Positions 26,501 to 35,728 of a stretch of DNA of 64,000 nucleotides are shown piece by piece. A program made the translations under genes and the position numbers. Source of the stretch: Acidobacteriaceae bacterium (GTDB lineage Bacteria > Acidobacteriota > Terriglobia > Terriglobales > Acidobacteriaceae); NCBI GenBank assembly GCA_030037545.1, contig JASHRF010000014.1, forward strand, positions 1 through 64,000, in the 5' to 3' direction. Each line of letters starts with the position of its first letter. Positions within the stretch are counted from its first letter, which is position 1. Below the pieces are notes generated by a model, which was not told the origin of the DNA, ran no database searches, and worked only from the letters and a program-made list of their open reading frames with translations.

Positions 26501-26698
26501 CTGAACCTTCTGGTTCCTGAGTTGACGCGCCGCATGGTGGCCAACATCTTCGCCACCTACGTGGACGATTGGCCCGCGCTGCAGCGCGCCATGGAGGAGA
26601 CCGGAACCGAATTCAAACAGGGTAAGCTTTCTGACCAGCAAGCCTACAAGGACACTACCAACGATTCAATTGCCGCCAATGGGAGCGCATCGGAATGA
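23564..26698 (+). CDS. Large secreted protein of unknown function, partner of the VWFA protein
   Basis: A 1044-residue protein starting at ATG 23564 with a signal peptide (LAVLASGLGLCAICSAPAFC). The rest is soluble, mostly helical in composition, with no membrane segments and no catalytic motif I recognise. Repeated helix-rich stretches (e.g. EFLILVDRYLHQARELESMA, DLVDVLLHDENVGRLYSAMA) and several Trp/Arg-rich turns suggest a scaffold-like or solenoid fold. It ends 4 bp into the VWFA gene (ATGA overlap), so the two are translated together and probably act together in the periplasm or outside the cell. I do not recognise the family and assign no function. Confidence 0.8.
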   Translation: MKFPLRFLAVLASGLGLCAICSAPAFCLASHPASAAPASAQTLPQDTAVIPGPLRSFLRMAGISQEVTPSEVLPMLVRNIFLHGYENGKETEFLILVDRYLHQARELESMAGNGEIHVASCADATQLIRVLGYRFERGCSRNNASLVTEDAERAFLTVDSGFPITRLEESLEKGEAFSYPYPATRVPVLFTQSDWFNISRYQGKPGGDLVDVLLHDENVGRLYSAMARLEPRTRNLLEQSPGLKKLLPYAATFDFYGGQICIPGHVVAVPGGDLAEQSWTEMAGASPRDPSDFVLHLLSRDRGWLAAYFDALSRTSPNQQLHFAQGERLRELFDAYRSSAAGIAAASGVFPRNAPLLLLLTRMQWQADGQPEIPGSVTVWEDALSRQARSYGYRDWVRRARTVKNANTFLEALVASTNMVAEAGPTQMYLMISSIDYRRPPESHLSEPTVRVLANRFQEYQDWYLTFADFPQLDDSAIAQFFKTADHVGAISNPALRANALGAFQADIGLWRILARQGEIPASSLNASWHQTLQPFAAADNSVQLFDAARASLNALVSAAGGNGNPTQDEIVDLLAGPPQNTPDGVRVHDELAARIRSVLSDQRLASLDTLFGLYDGLDSMAHGANVGDSLLPLAENLHEFEMPRPIFTGGERVAWSPLIYTSRHAELQVQTDLTKVIRFSHSPQQLDAARGRLTPFLRDTLVGLNYAYYEPPGAQVLHNNPLFVRSHDFSVSSVQGVEQVWGPPELIGIGATAGGGAYLMGSLIDLPYALASAEEDFISPEKIQALIWRETVPQLLVEAVLPRWWGISPTEMHAAALYQRAGEEYLTAALTHADVREKVLSIFSDRFALERLDKLEERLDHPEDSTALMRQLLPADAFYLTTEFRKRYPDEAAQWGPAGRELDSLVRKEPDETSPARLARDFGAPHPTLSESDICSLLNREPFPVSGGYSSRLFGESWESSNLYWARLADEMGYSPVMLNLLVPELTRRMVANIFATYVDDWPALQRAMEETGTEFKQGKLSDQQAYKDTTNDSIAANGSASE

Positions 26699-27732
26699 TT
26701 CACCTGAAGAGTTACGCCGCCTGTCTCGGGCTCTGCTCGAGCGTATTCCTGCTTGTGGCCATCGCGCCGCGGCCTGCCGCTCAGGACGAGTCCTCTCACC
26801 TGCGCGTCAACGTCGACCTCGTCCAACTCAACGTCGCGGTGACCGACCGCAAAGGCAACTACATTGCCGGTCTCAAGCCCCAGGACTTTGTCATCACTGA
26901 GGACAAAATCCCGCAGAAAATCGCCACTTTCGAAGAAGGAAACGGCGCTAACCGGCGCATTGTGGACCTTGACAACGGGCAGAACGGGGGCAAAGAGCAG
27001 GTCACGGCAGTAGCCGGCGCCAATGTCTTCATCCTCTTCGATACCAGCAATTACATGTATCGAAGCTTCGTGTATGCGCAGGATGCAATCGCCGATTTCG
27101 TGCGCTCTCTCGATCCGGCCAACAAGATCGCCTTCTACTCTTACAGCCGCGATCTTTCGCGCGCCACCCTGCTTACTTCCGACCGCTTCCAGGTGGTAAG
27201 CGGAGTGCGAAGCACCGTGGCTGGCGACGATGCCGCTCTTTACAATTCCCTGCTGCTCACCGTCAAGGATGCCTCGCAGTTGACTGGACGCAAAGCCATC
27301 GTGGTCTTCTCCAACGGTCCCGATAACGCCAGCTCCGTGCCTCCTGAGGACGTGGCCGAGCTGGCGCAGTCCACCGGGACCATCATCTACATCGTGAGCA
27401 CCCGCCAGGCCAACAACGAGCCGGTTTCTACCGCTGCCTTTACCCGCGTGAGCAAAGCCACGGGAGGAAAGGCGTACTTTGCCAGCAACTGGCGCGATGA
27501 GAAGCAGGCCTTCGCCGCCATTCGCGAAGATATTGCTCACCTTTACACCGTCAGCTACTATCCGCAGCCCAACCCCAACCGCGGCTGGCGCACCATCACG
27601 GTCAAACTGGTCGGGCCCGGAATGCAGAAGTATCACATTCGCACCCGCGACGGTTACCGGCTGATGCAGCCCTCCGCGGCCACTACCGAGAGCTACAACG
27701 CCGCGCCCGAAGCGCAGGCTTCCGGACACTGA
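26695..27732 (+). CDS. VWFA-related acidobacterial protein
   Basis: A 345-residue secreted protein with the VWFA-related acidobacterial domain. Signal peptide to about residue 29 (LVAIAPRPAAQ). The N-terminal part has the family hallmark VNVDLVQLNVAVTDRKGNYI and LKPQDFVITEDKIPQKI. The von Willebrand A domain (about 105-310) begins NVFILFDTSNYMYRS. A canonical MIDAS is DxSxS, but here it is D116-T-S118-N-Y120, so metal binding may be weakened. Later IYIVSTRQANN and LYTVSYYPQPNP are typical. Its ATG overlaps the stop of the 1044-residue gene. Members are common secreted proteins of unknown role, probably in adhesion or assembly. Confidence 0.9.
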   Translation: MIHLKSYAACLGLCSSVFLLVAIAPRPAAQDESSHLRVNVDLVQLNVAVTDRKGNYIAGLKPQDFVITEDKIPQKIATFEEGNGANRRIVDLDNGQNGGKEQVTAVAGANVFILFDTSNYMYRSFVYAQDAIADFVRSLDPANKIAFYSYSRDLSRATLLTSDRFQVVSGVRSTVAGDDAALYNSLLLTVKDASQLTGRKAIVVFSNGPDNASSVPPEDVAELAQSTGTIIYIVSTRQANNEPVSTAAFTRVSKATGGKAYFASNWRDEKQAFAAIREDIAHLYTVSYYPQPNPNRGWRTITVKLVGPGMQKYHIRTRDGYRLMQPSAATTESYNAAPEAQASGH

Positions 27733-27747
27733 GGGGCGGAAATCGAG

Positions 27748-27771
27748 GGCACAGTGTGCCGGCGATCGCCG
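27748..27771. terminator. Candidate terminator-like dyads after the VWFA gene
   Basis: GGCAC (27748-27752) pairs with GTGCC (27756-27760) and the next bases form the palindrome CGGCGATCGCCG (27760-27771). No T-run follows, so a factor-independent terminator is doubtful; the dyads lie 15 bp after the stop and 70 bp before tRNA-Lys. Confidence 0.3.
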
Positions 27772-27841
27772 CACTGCGGGGTGGGTGCGATCGTTTCCCG
27801 ACCCGCCCTGTGGTAGCTTGAAGGAAGCGGCAATTTCGAGC

Positions 27842-27917
27842 GAGCTCGTAGCTCAGTTGGTAGAGCAACGCCCTTTTAAGGCGTGGGTCCTGGGTTCGAT
27901 TCCCAGCGAGCTCACCA
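27842..27917 (+). tRNA. tRNA-Lys (UUU anticodon)
   Basis: A 76-nt tRNA with encoded CCA. Acceptor stem GAGCTCG (27842-27848) pairs with CGAGCTC (27907-27913). D arm GCTC/GAGC, anticodon stem ACGCC with GGCGT, anticodon TTT at 27875-27877 in loop CTTTTAA, variable loop GGGTC, and T arm CTGGG-TTCGATT-CCCAG are all regular. It stands alone between the VWFA gene and the convergent S9 peptidase. Confidence 0.98.
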
Positions 27918-27990
27918 AACCGCACGTGGCGACTCAGCACAATTCCAGCGGCTTGGTTCAAACCGGATAACCGATGGCGGCTTGCTATGA

Positions 27991-30150
27991 CTACTGTTGC
28001 GTGGCAGCGGTAGTCTTTATTTGCGCACCTTCCAGGTGTTGCTCAAAAAAATGCGCCGTGGCCTGATAAGAATTGATGAAAGTTTTCCAAAGTAAAAAAT
28101 CGTGGATTTCGCCGGGATAGACGATCTGCTCGAAGGGCACGTGGTTGTCGCGCAGCCGTTGCACCAGATCGACCATCTGGCTGAAGGGAACGTTGCGGTC
28201 GTCGTCTCCCTGAATGAGGAGGACAGGCGATTTCCATTGGCTGACGGAAGAATCCGGCGAGGACTCCCACGCCAGCTCCTGGGCGGCTTTTAAATCGGGA
28301 GCGGTGTCCGCACTTTCTTCCCACTGCGGCAAAAACGCAGACCAATCATGTACGCCGTGCCAATCCACGCCGGCTTTGAAGATATCGGAGTTGCGCGCCA
28401 ATGCCAGCGCGGTGAGAAAGCCGCCGTAGGAACCTCCCCAAATGCCGATGCGATGCGGATCGACCGACGGCAACTTCTGCAAATAGCGCGCCCCGGCGAG
28501 GACATCGTTGTATTCGGAAGCGCCTCGCCAGACGGAGTGGGGTGGAACGCGGAAATCGTGCCCGTACATGGTGCCGAGCCGGTAGTTCACGGAAAGGATC
28601 GTGAATCCCAGACTGGTCAGATATTGATTTTCAGCGTAGCCGTAAGAGTAGTAATCGAGGGGATGGAAGCCGAGCATCATCTGGCGGATGGGTCCACCGT
28701 GCACGTAGATCAGGGCCGGGCCGGGCTGGGTCTGGCCTTTGGGCATGAAGAGCTGACCGTGGATGGTGTAGCCGTCGGAACTTTTGAAGATTACCTGTTT
28801 CGGCACCACCAATTGCGCACTGGGAAAGTCCTGGGGGAGGGCGTTGGTGGTGATGAGTTCCCGGCTGCCGTTCTCCAACTTATAGACCAGGGCGGGCGTG
28901 ATGGCGGTTGAACCCAGACAGGCGATGACGTTTCCCTGACCGGTTTCGACGGGAGTCCATTCAATGGTCTCGCCCTTGGTCATGGGCTGTTGCGGGCTGC
29001 CGCCGGCGGCGTCGACGCGCCAGATATGACGGCGGTCCACATCGTTCTGGTTGGAAGAAAACAGGACACCACGCTTGTCGGCGGTCAGCGCCGCATCCAT
29101 GACCACAAAGTTGCCGGGAGTGAGCAGTGTAGCCTCTCCTCCCGCGTCTGAGATCGAATAAAGATGGTCGTATCCATCCTGCTCCGAGCCGAAGATGACC
29201 CGATCGCCGGCTGCGAACAGCAACTGGTCCGGCCCGAAGAGCGGCAGCGAGTCGCGCATGGTGTCGCCGCTTTTCCATATGGGATTCGCGGTGTAGGTTT
29301 GCGTGTCCGCGACCCACAGGGAATATGGCTGGGGATGCTCGGGAATCAAGGGGCGTTTCTTCTCTACGCCATGGATGCGCAGGAAAGCGATGTGCGCGCC
29401 GTCCGGCGACCATTGCGGGGACAAATCGCGGTCCACCGAAGGCGCGATATAATGGACTGCCTGAAGCTTGCCGCCGTCCACGTCCAGAATTGTGGTGAAG
29501 CTATGGTCCTGGCGTCCCACGATCACAACGATGTGTTTTCCGTCTGGAGACCACTGCTCCGAGGAAAGGGTTCCGCGAATATTAGTAAGCTGGGTGGCCT
29601 GGCTGGCCCCGGAAACCGGCGCAATCCAAAGCTGCTCCTTGCCCACCCAGACCGCCCACTGGCCGTCGGGTGAAATCTGGATGTTTTCGCATCCCTCGAA
29701 AGGGCAACCCATATCTCCAAGCAACCGCGGCTGGCCGCCTGCAACATCGGCGGCCCACACCTGCTGCTTGGGCTGCACGGGCAGATGCGTGGGGTTCGCG
29801 GCGCGGCCGACGGCGTCTAATTCCGTGCCGCGGGCGTACACCACCGCACGGCCGTCGGGAGTGAGCCGGAGGGAGGCGATGGGCTGGCCGTTGTCTCCCT
29901 GATAATGCGTTACCTGAACGGGGACGAGCTCCGGAGCGGCCGCGACCCAAATGTTCTCATCTCCCTCCTTATTGAAGACCCAGGCGATACTCGAACTCTG
30001 CGCCGCGGCAGTCAACTCGGAGGGAAAGGGGGAACTCATCACCTGCTCAATGGTGAACGACTGGGCGGGGAGAGACAGTGAGAGCACGGTGACAACTGCT
30101 GCGCAGGCAAAGACGCGCGTGAGGATATTGCCGAGCCGGGATGATTGCAT
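27991..30150 (-). CDS. Secreted S9-family peptidase (prolyl oligopeptidase type)
   Basis: A 719-residue serine peptidase. ATG 30150 has GAAGGAC upstream and gives a signal peptide (AVVTVLSLSLPAQS). The N-terminal two thirds is a PD40/beta-propeller domain (ISPDGQWAVWVGKE, WSPDGAHIAFLR), followed by an alpha/beta-hydrolase domain. The catalytic serine is S574 in GGSYGGF, the acid D651 in GDDDRNVPF and the histidine H683 in GEIHDF; the oxyanion region is YVHGGP. The family cleaves short peptides, often after Pro, or as dipeptidyl or acylaminoacyl peptidase. It lies 14 bp after the beta-lactamase-fold gene in a four-gene leftward run with a TonB receptor at its head, suggesting periplasmic digestion of imported peptides. 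Confidence 0.95.
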   Translation of the reverse strand: MQSSRLGNILTRVFACAAVVTVLSLSLPAQSFTIEQVMSSPFPSELTAAAQSSSIAWVFNKEGDENIWVAAAPELVPVQVTHYQGDNGQPIASLRLTPDGRAVVYARGTELDAVGRAANPTHLPVQPKQQVWAADVAGGQPRLLGDMGCPFEGCENIQISPDGQWAVWVGKEQLWIAPVSGASQATQLTNIRGTLSSEQWSPDGKHIVVIVGRQDHSFTTILDVDGGKLQAVHYIAPSVDRDLSPQWSPDGAHIAFLRIHGVEKKRPLIPEHPQPYSLWVADTQTYTANPIWKSGDTMRDSLPLFGPDQLLFAAGDRVIFGSEQDGYDHLYSISDAGGEATLLTPGNFVVMDAALTADKRGVLFSSNQNDVDRRHIWRVDAAGGSPQQPMTKGETIEWTPVETGQGNVIACLGSTAITPALVYKLENGSRELITTNALPQDFPSAQLVVPKQVIFKSSDGYTIHGQLFMPKGQTQPGPALIYVHGGPIRQMMLGFHPLDYYSYGYAENQYLTSLGFTILSVNYRLGTMYGHDFRVPPHSVWRGASEYNDVLAGARYLQKLPSVDPHRIGIWGGSYGGFLTALALARNSDIFKAGVDWHGVHDWSAFLPQWEESADTAPDLKAAQELAWESSPDSSVSQWKSPVLLIQGDDDRNVPFSQMVDLVQRLRDNHVPFEQIVYPGEIHDFLLWKTFINSYQATAHFFEQHLEGAQIKTTAATQQ

Positions 30151-30164
30151 GGTTTCGTTGTCCT

Positions 30165-32165
30165 TCAATATTTGAGGCTGAAATGCAATAGATGCCAGTG
30201 ATAGAGAAGCCAGGAGAAGCCAAGGCAGGCGCACACGATGGCGATATTGCCGATGCGCGAAAGCCACCATTGACGCTGCACGCTCCAGTTTCTGATCACG
30301 CTATAAACAACGAAGATGGTCCCGATGCTTCCCAGCCATCCAACGACTTGAATGAGCCTGAGCCATGGGTCGATGCGGGAGGTAAAGAGCGGTGTGCCGC
30401 CGGAGGAGGAAAGCAAAGCTATCCAAGTCGCGAAGAAGATCACGTCCAGCAGGCAAACCGCCCGAATCGTGAGCCGGCGCCATTTTTGTCCGCTATTGAG
30501 GATCAGCGGCATACGGTAATGTTTCCGCATCCACGCGGAAATCGGCCAGAAAACAAGTGTCAGGGCGCAGATGATGGGGACAAAGAAAATCAAAAACATG
30601 TTGAACGATTTGCCGTTCAGCCACGACACGCGATCGTAAACCATGAAAGGGTAGTCGATCGACATGCGCAGACGGCCGTCGGGATTTCGGGTGAAGGCGA
30701 TGGTGTCCTGATCGCCGACGGCGCGATAGACGAGAGGAGAGATTTCCTGCCATGTCTTGGGCTCGCCCGCCAGATTCCTGAATTCATCCACGGTGATGAT
30801 TCCGTCGGGCTTGGCGGAGACGGTGGCTTCTCCGAGGGCGCCGAAAAAGCTGAAGATATTGGTGAACGACCCGCGGCTGGACATGTATTGGCCGACCACC
30901 ATCCTGGCGTCCTGCACGGCGTTTGCCGGGGAATGCGCCGGGGGAACCGTATATGGAAAATAACGATCGAGAAACTGATTGAACAATGCGCCCCTGGGAT
31001 CGATTTTCCCGATGCCGGCGCTATTGTAAGAGACGAAGAAGCCGAAGTTGGCGACTGGAATTAGAAGCAGGTCACTGTGGAAATACATGGTGTCCCCGCC
31101 ATGGCCGATGATGCGCTGTCCGTCGCGGAACTGCTCGTAAAAGCCGAGACACATCCCGGGCAGGACCGGGTTTTCTCCATACTGCTGGCGCGCATGCATC
31201 TCGGCGACCGTGGCGGGATCGAGGATGCGCGCGCCGTTATATTCTCCGTCCTCGAGGTGTGCGAGCATGAAATGGGAGATATCGTCCGCCGTGGTGCTCA
31301 ACGCGCCTGCTGGAGCGACCCCTACGAATTCAAAGGGCTTGGGATCTCCCGAAGCAACTCGATAGCCATCCGACATGAGGGGCTTGAGATTGGCGGGCAG
31401 CGGCTGCTGGAAGGTGGAGTGCTGCATGCCAAGAGGCGCAAAGATATTTTTCTGGATGTATTCGTCGAAAGGCATGCCGGACACACGCTGCACAATATAC
31501 CCGGCCAGCGCCGCGCCGTAATTGGAGTAAGCGGGCGTCACGCCCGGCGGGAAGACGCGGCGCGGCTCATGGGTATTCAAATATTTTCCCAGCGGCTCCA
31601 TGTCCCCGGCCTTGCTCGAAATCAGGTCCTGGATCGATTCCTCGAATCCCGGCGTATGAGTCATCAGGTTTCGCATGGTGATGGGCTGCGGAAACATGTT
31701 GGGAATTTTGAAGTCGAGATAATCGTTGACGTTGGCGTCGAGGTTGATCTTTCCCGCCTGGACCAGCTGCATTACTGCCGTCCAAGTAAAGAGCTTGGAA
31801 ATGGAACCGGGCCGAAACAGGGTGGCATCGACGGTGACCGGCTTTTTATGCTTCACATCGGCGTAGCCGTAGCCCTTGGAGTACAGGACTTTTCCGTCTT
31901 TGACGATCAGCACCACCGCCCCAGCGATGTTCTCCCGTTGGAGTTGGAGCGGTACGACGCCATCGAGAAACGCGCCCACATCCTCGGCAGTCATGGCCGC
32001 CGGGACGTTGGCTGCGGGAGCGGAGACGGGCGACGATCCCGACTGCTGAACGGCAGGCCGGTGAGGCGGTAGTAGAGTGGGGCGCTGGCTGTTGCACGGA
32101 AGAGCGAATGGAACAAGCAACGCCAGCGCGGCAAACGAAAGTGCTATGGGACGACTTGGCTTCAT
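30165..32165 (-). CDS. Beta-lactamase-fold serine hydrolase (class C/S12) with C-terminal membrane helices
   Basis: A 666-residue protein. ATG 32165 gives a signal sequence (LSFAALALLVPFALP). The class C beta-lactamase/D-aminopeptidase domain (about 55-420) has SxxK at S121-I-S-K124 (PGSISKLFTW) and YSN at 213-215 (TPAYSNYG). A small beta domain follows, and the last about 120 residues form four membrane helices (FNMFLIFFVPIICALTLVFW, VCLLDVIFFATWIALL, VVGWLGSIGTIFVVYSVI, IGNIAIVCACLGFSWLLY). This S12-plus-helices layout is known in membrane-anchored esterase/D-peptidase homologues. It sits between the tricorn-like and S9 peptidase genes. Actual substrate (D-amino-acid peptides, esters or muropeptides) is not shown by sequence. 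Confidence 0.93.
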   Translation of the reverse strand: MKPSRPIALSFAALALLVPFALPCNSQRPTLLPPHRPAVQQSGSSPVSAPAANVPAAMTAEDVGAFLDGVVPLQLQRENIAGAVVLIVKDGKVLYSKGYGYADVKHKKPVTVDATLFRPGSISKLFTWTAVMQLVQAGKINLDANVNDYLDFKIPNMFPQPITMRNLMTHTPGFEESIQDLISSKAGDMEPLGKYLNTHEPRRVFPPGVTPAYSNYGAALAGYIVQRVSGMPFDEYIQKNIFAPLGMQHSTFQQPLPANLKPLMSDGYRVASGDPKPFEFVGVAPAGALSTTADDISHFMLAHLEDGEYNGARILDPATVAEMHARQQYGENPVLPGMCLGFYEQFRDGQRIIGHGGDTMYFHSDLLLIPVANFGFFVSYNSAGIGKIDPRGALFNQFLDRYFPYTVPPAHSPANAVQDARMVVGQYMSSRGSFTNIFSFFGALGEATVSAKPDGIITVDEFRNLAGEPKTWQEISPLVYRAVGDQDTIAFTRNPDGRLRMSIDYPFMVYDRVSWLNGKSFNMFLIFFVPIICALTLVFWPISAWMRKHYRMPLILNSGQKWRRLTIRAVCLLDVIFFATWIALLSSSGGTPLFTSRIDPWLRLIQVVGWLGSIGTIFVVYSVIRNWSVQRQWWLSRIGNIAIVCACLGFSWLLYHWHLLHFSLKY

Positions 32166-32281
32166 GGATACCCCATCTTGATCAACCGAAAATTTGCAAA
32201 AACAATTTCGAGAGCTCCGTCTTGTTTTGTGGGCCGGCAATTTTCCAACTCTCAGATCGCCCTCCATCCTACCGAAAAATT

Positions 32282-35200
32282 TCAAGGCGCGGTTGGATAA
32301 TCGGGAAACGGCGGAACCGTAGGTTCGGGCAGCGGATGCGCCTTCAGCTCATCGAGAATCGCCTGCACTCCTTTTTCAAGCTGCGGATCGCGGCCTTGAC
32401 GCCATGCGGCCGGATCCATGCCCACTTCAATATCGGGGGAGACGCCCTCATTTTCAATTCCCCACCTTCCTTCGGTTGTGAAGAATGCAAGACTGGGCGC
32501 GGTCACAAGTCCACCATCGATTAAGGGAGGATAGCCGGTAATTCCGACTTCCCCTCCCCAGGTTCTTTCTCCAATCAGTGTGCCGACATTGAGATGATGG
32601 AAGAACCACGGGATGAGGTCGCCACCCGAGCCCGCATAGGGGTTGATGAGCATGACCTTGGGCCCAAAGATGACTTGGCCGGGCTCGGTTTGCACGGCGC
32701 CGTTGGGCGTATACCAGTAATTCCACAGGGTTCGCTGCAAATACTGGATGATGTAGTCCGCGGCCTGACCGCCGCTGTTGAAGCGGTCGTCGATGATCGC
32801 ACCCTGTTTGCCCACCTGCGCAAAGAAGTAGCGATTGAACGAAGTAAATCCGCCTGTCGCGGTATCGGGCAGGTACACGTAAGCGACCTTCCCGCCGCTG
32901 AGTTCGTTCACCTTTTGTATATTGCCGAAGATCCAATCGCGGCCGCGCAATGGAATTTCGCTTTCGATAGGGACCACGGTGACTTGCCGGGCGCCGGAGC
33001 CGTCCGGATTGGGGCCTACGGTGATCGACACCTGCTGTCCCGCGGTATTGAGAAAGAAGCTGTAGATATTGTCGCCGGCATGCAACTCGCGGCCATTCAC
33101 AGCCAATAGGTAATCGCCTTCGTGGACATCGATTCCCGGCTGCGTCAGGGGTGCGTGCAGCCCAGGATTCCAGTTTTCTCCGCTGTAGATTTTCTTGAAG
33201 CGATACCGGTCATTGGCGGTGGTGTAATCCGCCCCCAGCAAGCCGACGCTCACAGGAGTGGGGCTGGGAATATCTCCTCCGCCGATGAACATGTGCATGG
33301 TGGAGAGCTTGCCCAGCATCTCGCGAAAGAGATAGTTGAGATCCTGGCGGCACATGATGCCGGGCAGGTATCGTGCATATTCCTTTTGGGCGGAATCGAT
33401 GTCGAGGCCGTCGTAGTTGGAGGCGTAGAAGTAATCGCGTTCAATACGCCAGGTCTCGCGATACATCTGGTTCCATTCCTCGCGCGGTACCACCCACACC
33501 TGCATGGCATCCATGCCCAGAAGGCCCTCGCCGGGCTTGGCTGGCGCGGCGGTCGAAGCAATGCCCCATTTATTGCCCTGTTGATAGAGGAATTTCTCGC
33601 CGTTGAATGAAACGCTGGCGCCCTCAATGCCCGCCAGCAACGGCGTCGGCTCCCGCGTGGAGAGGCTGAATTTGAGCAGGGTGGATTGATGGGTGTCGGG
33701 TGACGTCTGGAGCAGGAAAATCTCCCCCGCTTTACCGGCCTGCAAATCCGTATAATCGGCAGCCGGGATGGGCAGAGCCAAGATGCGCTGGCCGATTTGA
33801 TCGAAGTCGATCTGGACCGCTTCGCCGGCAGAGTTCGCGGGCGGCTTGGCAGAGGGATTGGGTGCGGCCTGAGCCGGAGCCGGCGCCGCGACGGGTTCCT
33901 CATCGCTTTGCGGCGCCAGGGGCGATGGGACGTCCTTGCGCAGCACAGCAAGGTAAACGCTGCTGGTCACCTGGTGGGTGTCGCTGGACATGTCCAGAAA
34001 GAAATTGGCCGGACCGGAATTTGTGCTGGCGGTGAAGTAGATGTATTTTCCGCTCTTGTCGAAGACGGCATGTTGCGCGTTGCTCATTCCGTCGGTCAGC
34101 TGCGTGGCCTTGCCGGTGTCCAGCGAATAAACAAACACGGCGCGCATGCGATTCTTCAGCAGTTTGGTGTAAACGATCCAGCGGCTGTCCGGCGACCAGG
34201 AGGGATTGAGCCCAGGGAAGAAATCGAAGTATGTGTCCGTATCAACTTTGACCGGCGTGGGATGGTCCAGATCGAGATACCAGACATTCAAACGCTTGTC
34301 GGTATAGACCAGTTTCTTGCTGTCAGGAGACCATCCCAGCTCAAAGAAGTAGGAAGAGGGGTTGCCCAGGCTGATGGAACGCACCGGCCCCATGCCGTCC
34401 TGACTCTTGATATGGAGCTCGTACTCTCCGGAGCGGTCAGAAAAATACGCGATCGATTTTCCGTCCGGTGACCACGCGGGCTCACGGTCGGCTATACCCG
34501 GCGTATTGGTGATGTTCCTAACGCTGCCTTTTTCGGCGGGTACCGTAAGGATTTCACCGTGCGCTTCGAATACGGCGCGTTCGCCGGTGGGAGAAATTCC
34601 GGAATTCAAAACGTGATCCGCAACTTTTGTAAAATGAGGGCGGACCTGCGGAAAATCTCCGGTGATGGTCACGTGGACCTCATGCTCACGTCCGCTGGAG
34701 AGGTCGTACAGGTGCAGCGAGCCGAATTGCTCATAGACAATCGCGCCCGGTCCGGCGGAGGCGGACATGATGTCCATGCCGGTGTTGTCGACGACTTTGG
34801 AAACCTTCTTGGTGCCCATGTCGTACACGTAGAGGGAAATGGGCTCGGCACGCGCAGAAAGGAAATAGATTTTATCGCCGACCCACATGGGGTTGAAGTC
34901 GCTGGCATTCTCATGCGGCACTTTGACGACGCTCGAATCCGCGAGGCTGGCGATCCACACCTGCGGCGCAAGGCCGCCGTGATAATGAGCTACGAACGCG
35001 CTCATGAAATCGTCGCCGCCGCCGAAAAAGATTTCACGCGGCAGGGGCGTGTAGGCCAGATGGCTGCCATCCGCGGAGTACGATCCCTGATAGCCCATGG
35101 GTAGGGGCAGGGGTGTCGCGAAACCGCCGTGAATGGAGATGGTATAAAGCTGCTTGTAGCGCATGGAAAAGCTATCGCGCAGAGATTGGAACAAAATATT

Positions 35201-35560
35201 CTGTCCATCCGGCGTCCAACCCTCCACCAGGTCCGATCCGGGATTGTACGTGAGCTGGCGAGGCTGTCCGCCCGCGGCCGGCATGACGTAGACGTTGGCG
35301 TTCCCGTTATAGCTTCCGGTGAAGGCAATCCAATTGCCGTCGGGTGAGAATCTTGGATTGGATTCCGCTCCCGGCCCGCTGGTCAATTCAACCGCCGCTC
35401 CGCCGTTTCGGTCGACGCTCCACAGGCGCGCTCCGTAGGCGAAAACGATGTGCGTGGCGTTCAGCGTTGGGTCCTGCATCAAAAGCGGCTGTTGATTCTG
35501 GGCGTGCAAGCCGGCACAAGCGAAGAGAAAAGCGGCGAAACAAAGCAAAATCCTTTTCAT
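32282..35560 (-). CDS. Tricorn-like S41 peptidase
   Basis: A 1092-residue secreted homologue of tricorn protease. Signal peptide ILLCFAAFLFACAGLHAQ after ATG 35560. Two beta-propellers (about 30-600) carry PD40 blades (NPRFSPDGNWIAFTGS, EPAWSPDGKSIAYFSDRSGEYE). An Ala/Pro linker comes next, then a small helical domain (REEWNQMYRETWRIERDYFY), a PDZ domain (GIDVHEGDYLLAVNGREL) and the S41 core. The nucleophile is in NPYAGSGGDLIPWFF (tricorn has AGSDGD, so the Asp after Ser is Gly here); the conserved His is in LSTMHMFIGGGD. Tricorn degrades short peptides. The signal peptide indicates a periplasmic role. It follows the TonB receptor by about 170 bp in the same operon-like run. Confidence 0.93.
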   Translation of the reverse strand: MKRILLCFAAFLFACAGLHAQNQQPLLMQDPTLNATHIVFAYGARLWSVDRNGGAAVELTSGPGAESNPRFSPDGNWIAFTGSYNGNANVYVMPAAGGQPRQLTYNPGSDLVEGWTPDGQNILFQSLRDSFSMRYKQLYTISIHGGFATPLPLPMGYQGSYSADGSHLAYTPLPREIFFGGGDDFMSAFVAHYHGGLAPQVWIASLADSSVVKVPHENASDFNPMWVGDKIYFLSARAEPISLYVYDMGTKKVSKVVDNTGMDIMSASAGPGAIVYEQFGSLHLYDLSSGREHEVHVTITGDFPQVRPHFTKVADHVLNSGISPTGERAVFEAHGEILTVPAEKGSVRNITNTPGIADREPAWSPDGKSIAYFSDRSGEYELHIKSQDGMGPVRSISLGNPSSYFFELGWSPDSKKLVYTDKRLNVWYLDLDHPTPVKVDTDTYFDFFPGLNPSWSPDSRWIVYTKLLKNRMRAVFVYSLDTGKATQLTDGMSNAQHAVFDKSGKYIYFTASTNSGPANFFLDMSSDTHQVTSSVYLAVLRKDVPSPLAPQSDEEPVAAPAPAQAAPNPSAKPPANSAGEAVQIDFDQIGQRILALPIPAADYTDLQAGKAGEIFLLQTSPDTHQSTLLKFSLSTREPTPLLAGIEGASVSFNGEKFLYQQGNKWGIASTAAPAKPGEGLLGMDAMQVWVVPREEWNQMYRETWRIERDYFYASNYDGLDIDSAQKEYARYLPGIMCRQDLNYLFREMLGKLSTMHMFIGGGDIPSPTPVSVGLLGADYTTANDRYRFKKIYSGENWNPGLHAPLTQPGIDVHEGDYLLAVNGRELHAGDNIYSFFLNTAGQQVSITVGPNPDGSGARQVTVVPIESEIPLRGRDWIFGNIQKVNELSGGKVAYVYLPDTATGGFTSFNRYFFAQVGKQGAIIDDRFNSGGQAADYIIQYLQRTLWNYWYTPNGAVQTEPGQVIFGPKVMLINPYAGSGGDLIPWFFHHLNVGTLIGERTWGGEVGITGYPPLIDGGLVTAPSLAFFTTEGRWGIENEGVSPDIEVGMDPAAWRQGRDPQLEKGVQAILDELKAHPLPEPTVPPFPDYPTAP

Positions 35561-35728
35561 TCCTGCCCTCAATTGAAATTCACTGCCAATTCTTGCGCGC
35601 ACGACCGGATGAAAGCACCTGGTTCCTCGACTTCGTCCACCACGCCGGACTCCTCTCGGAACGATCGGATTCCCGCCCGGCTTTGACGCCGCTACGCCCA
35701 GCGGCAACGAATTTGATTCGAGCCTTCG

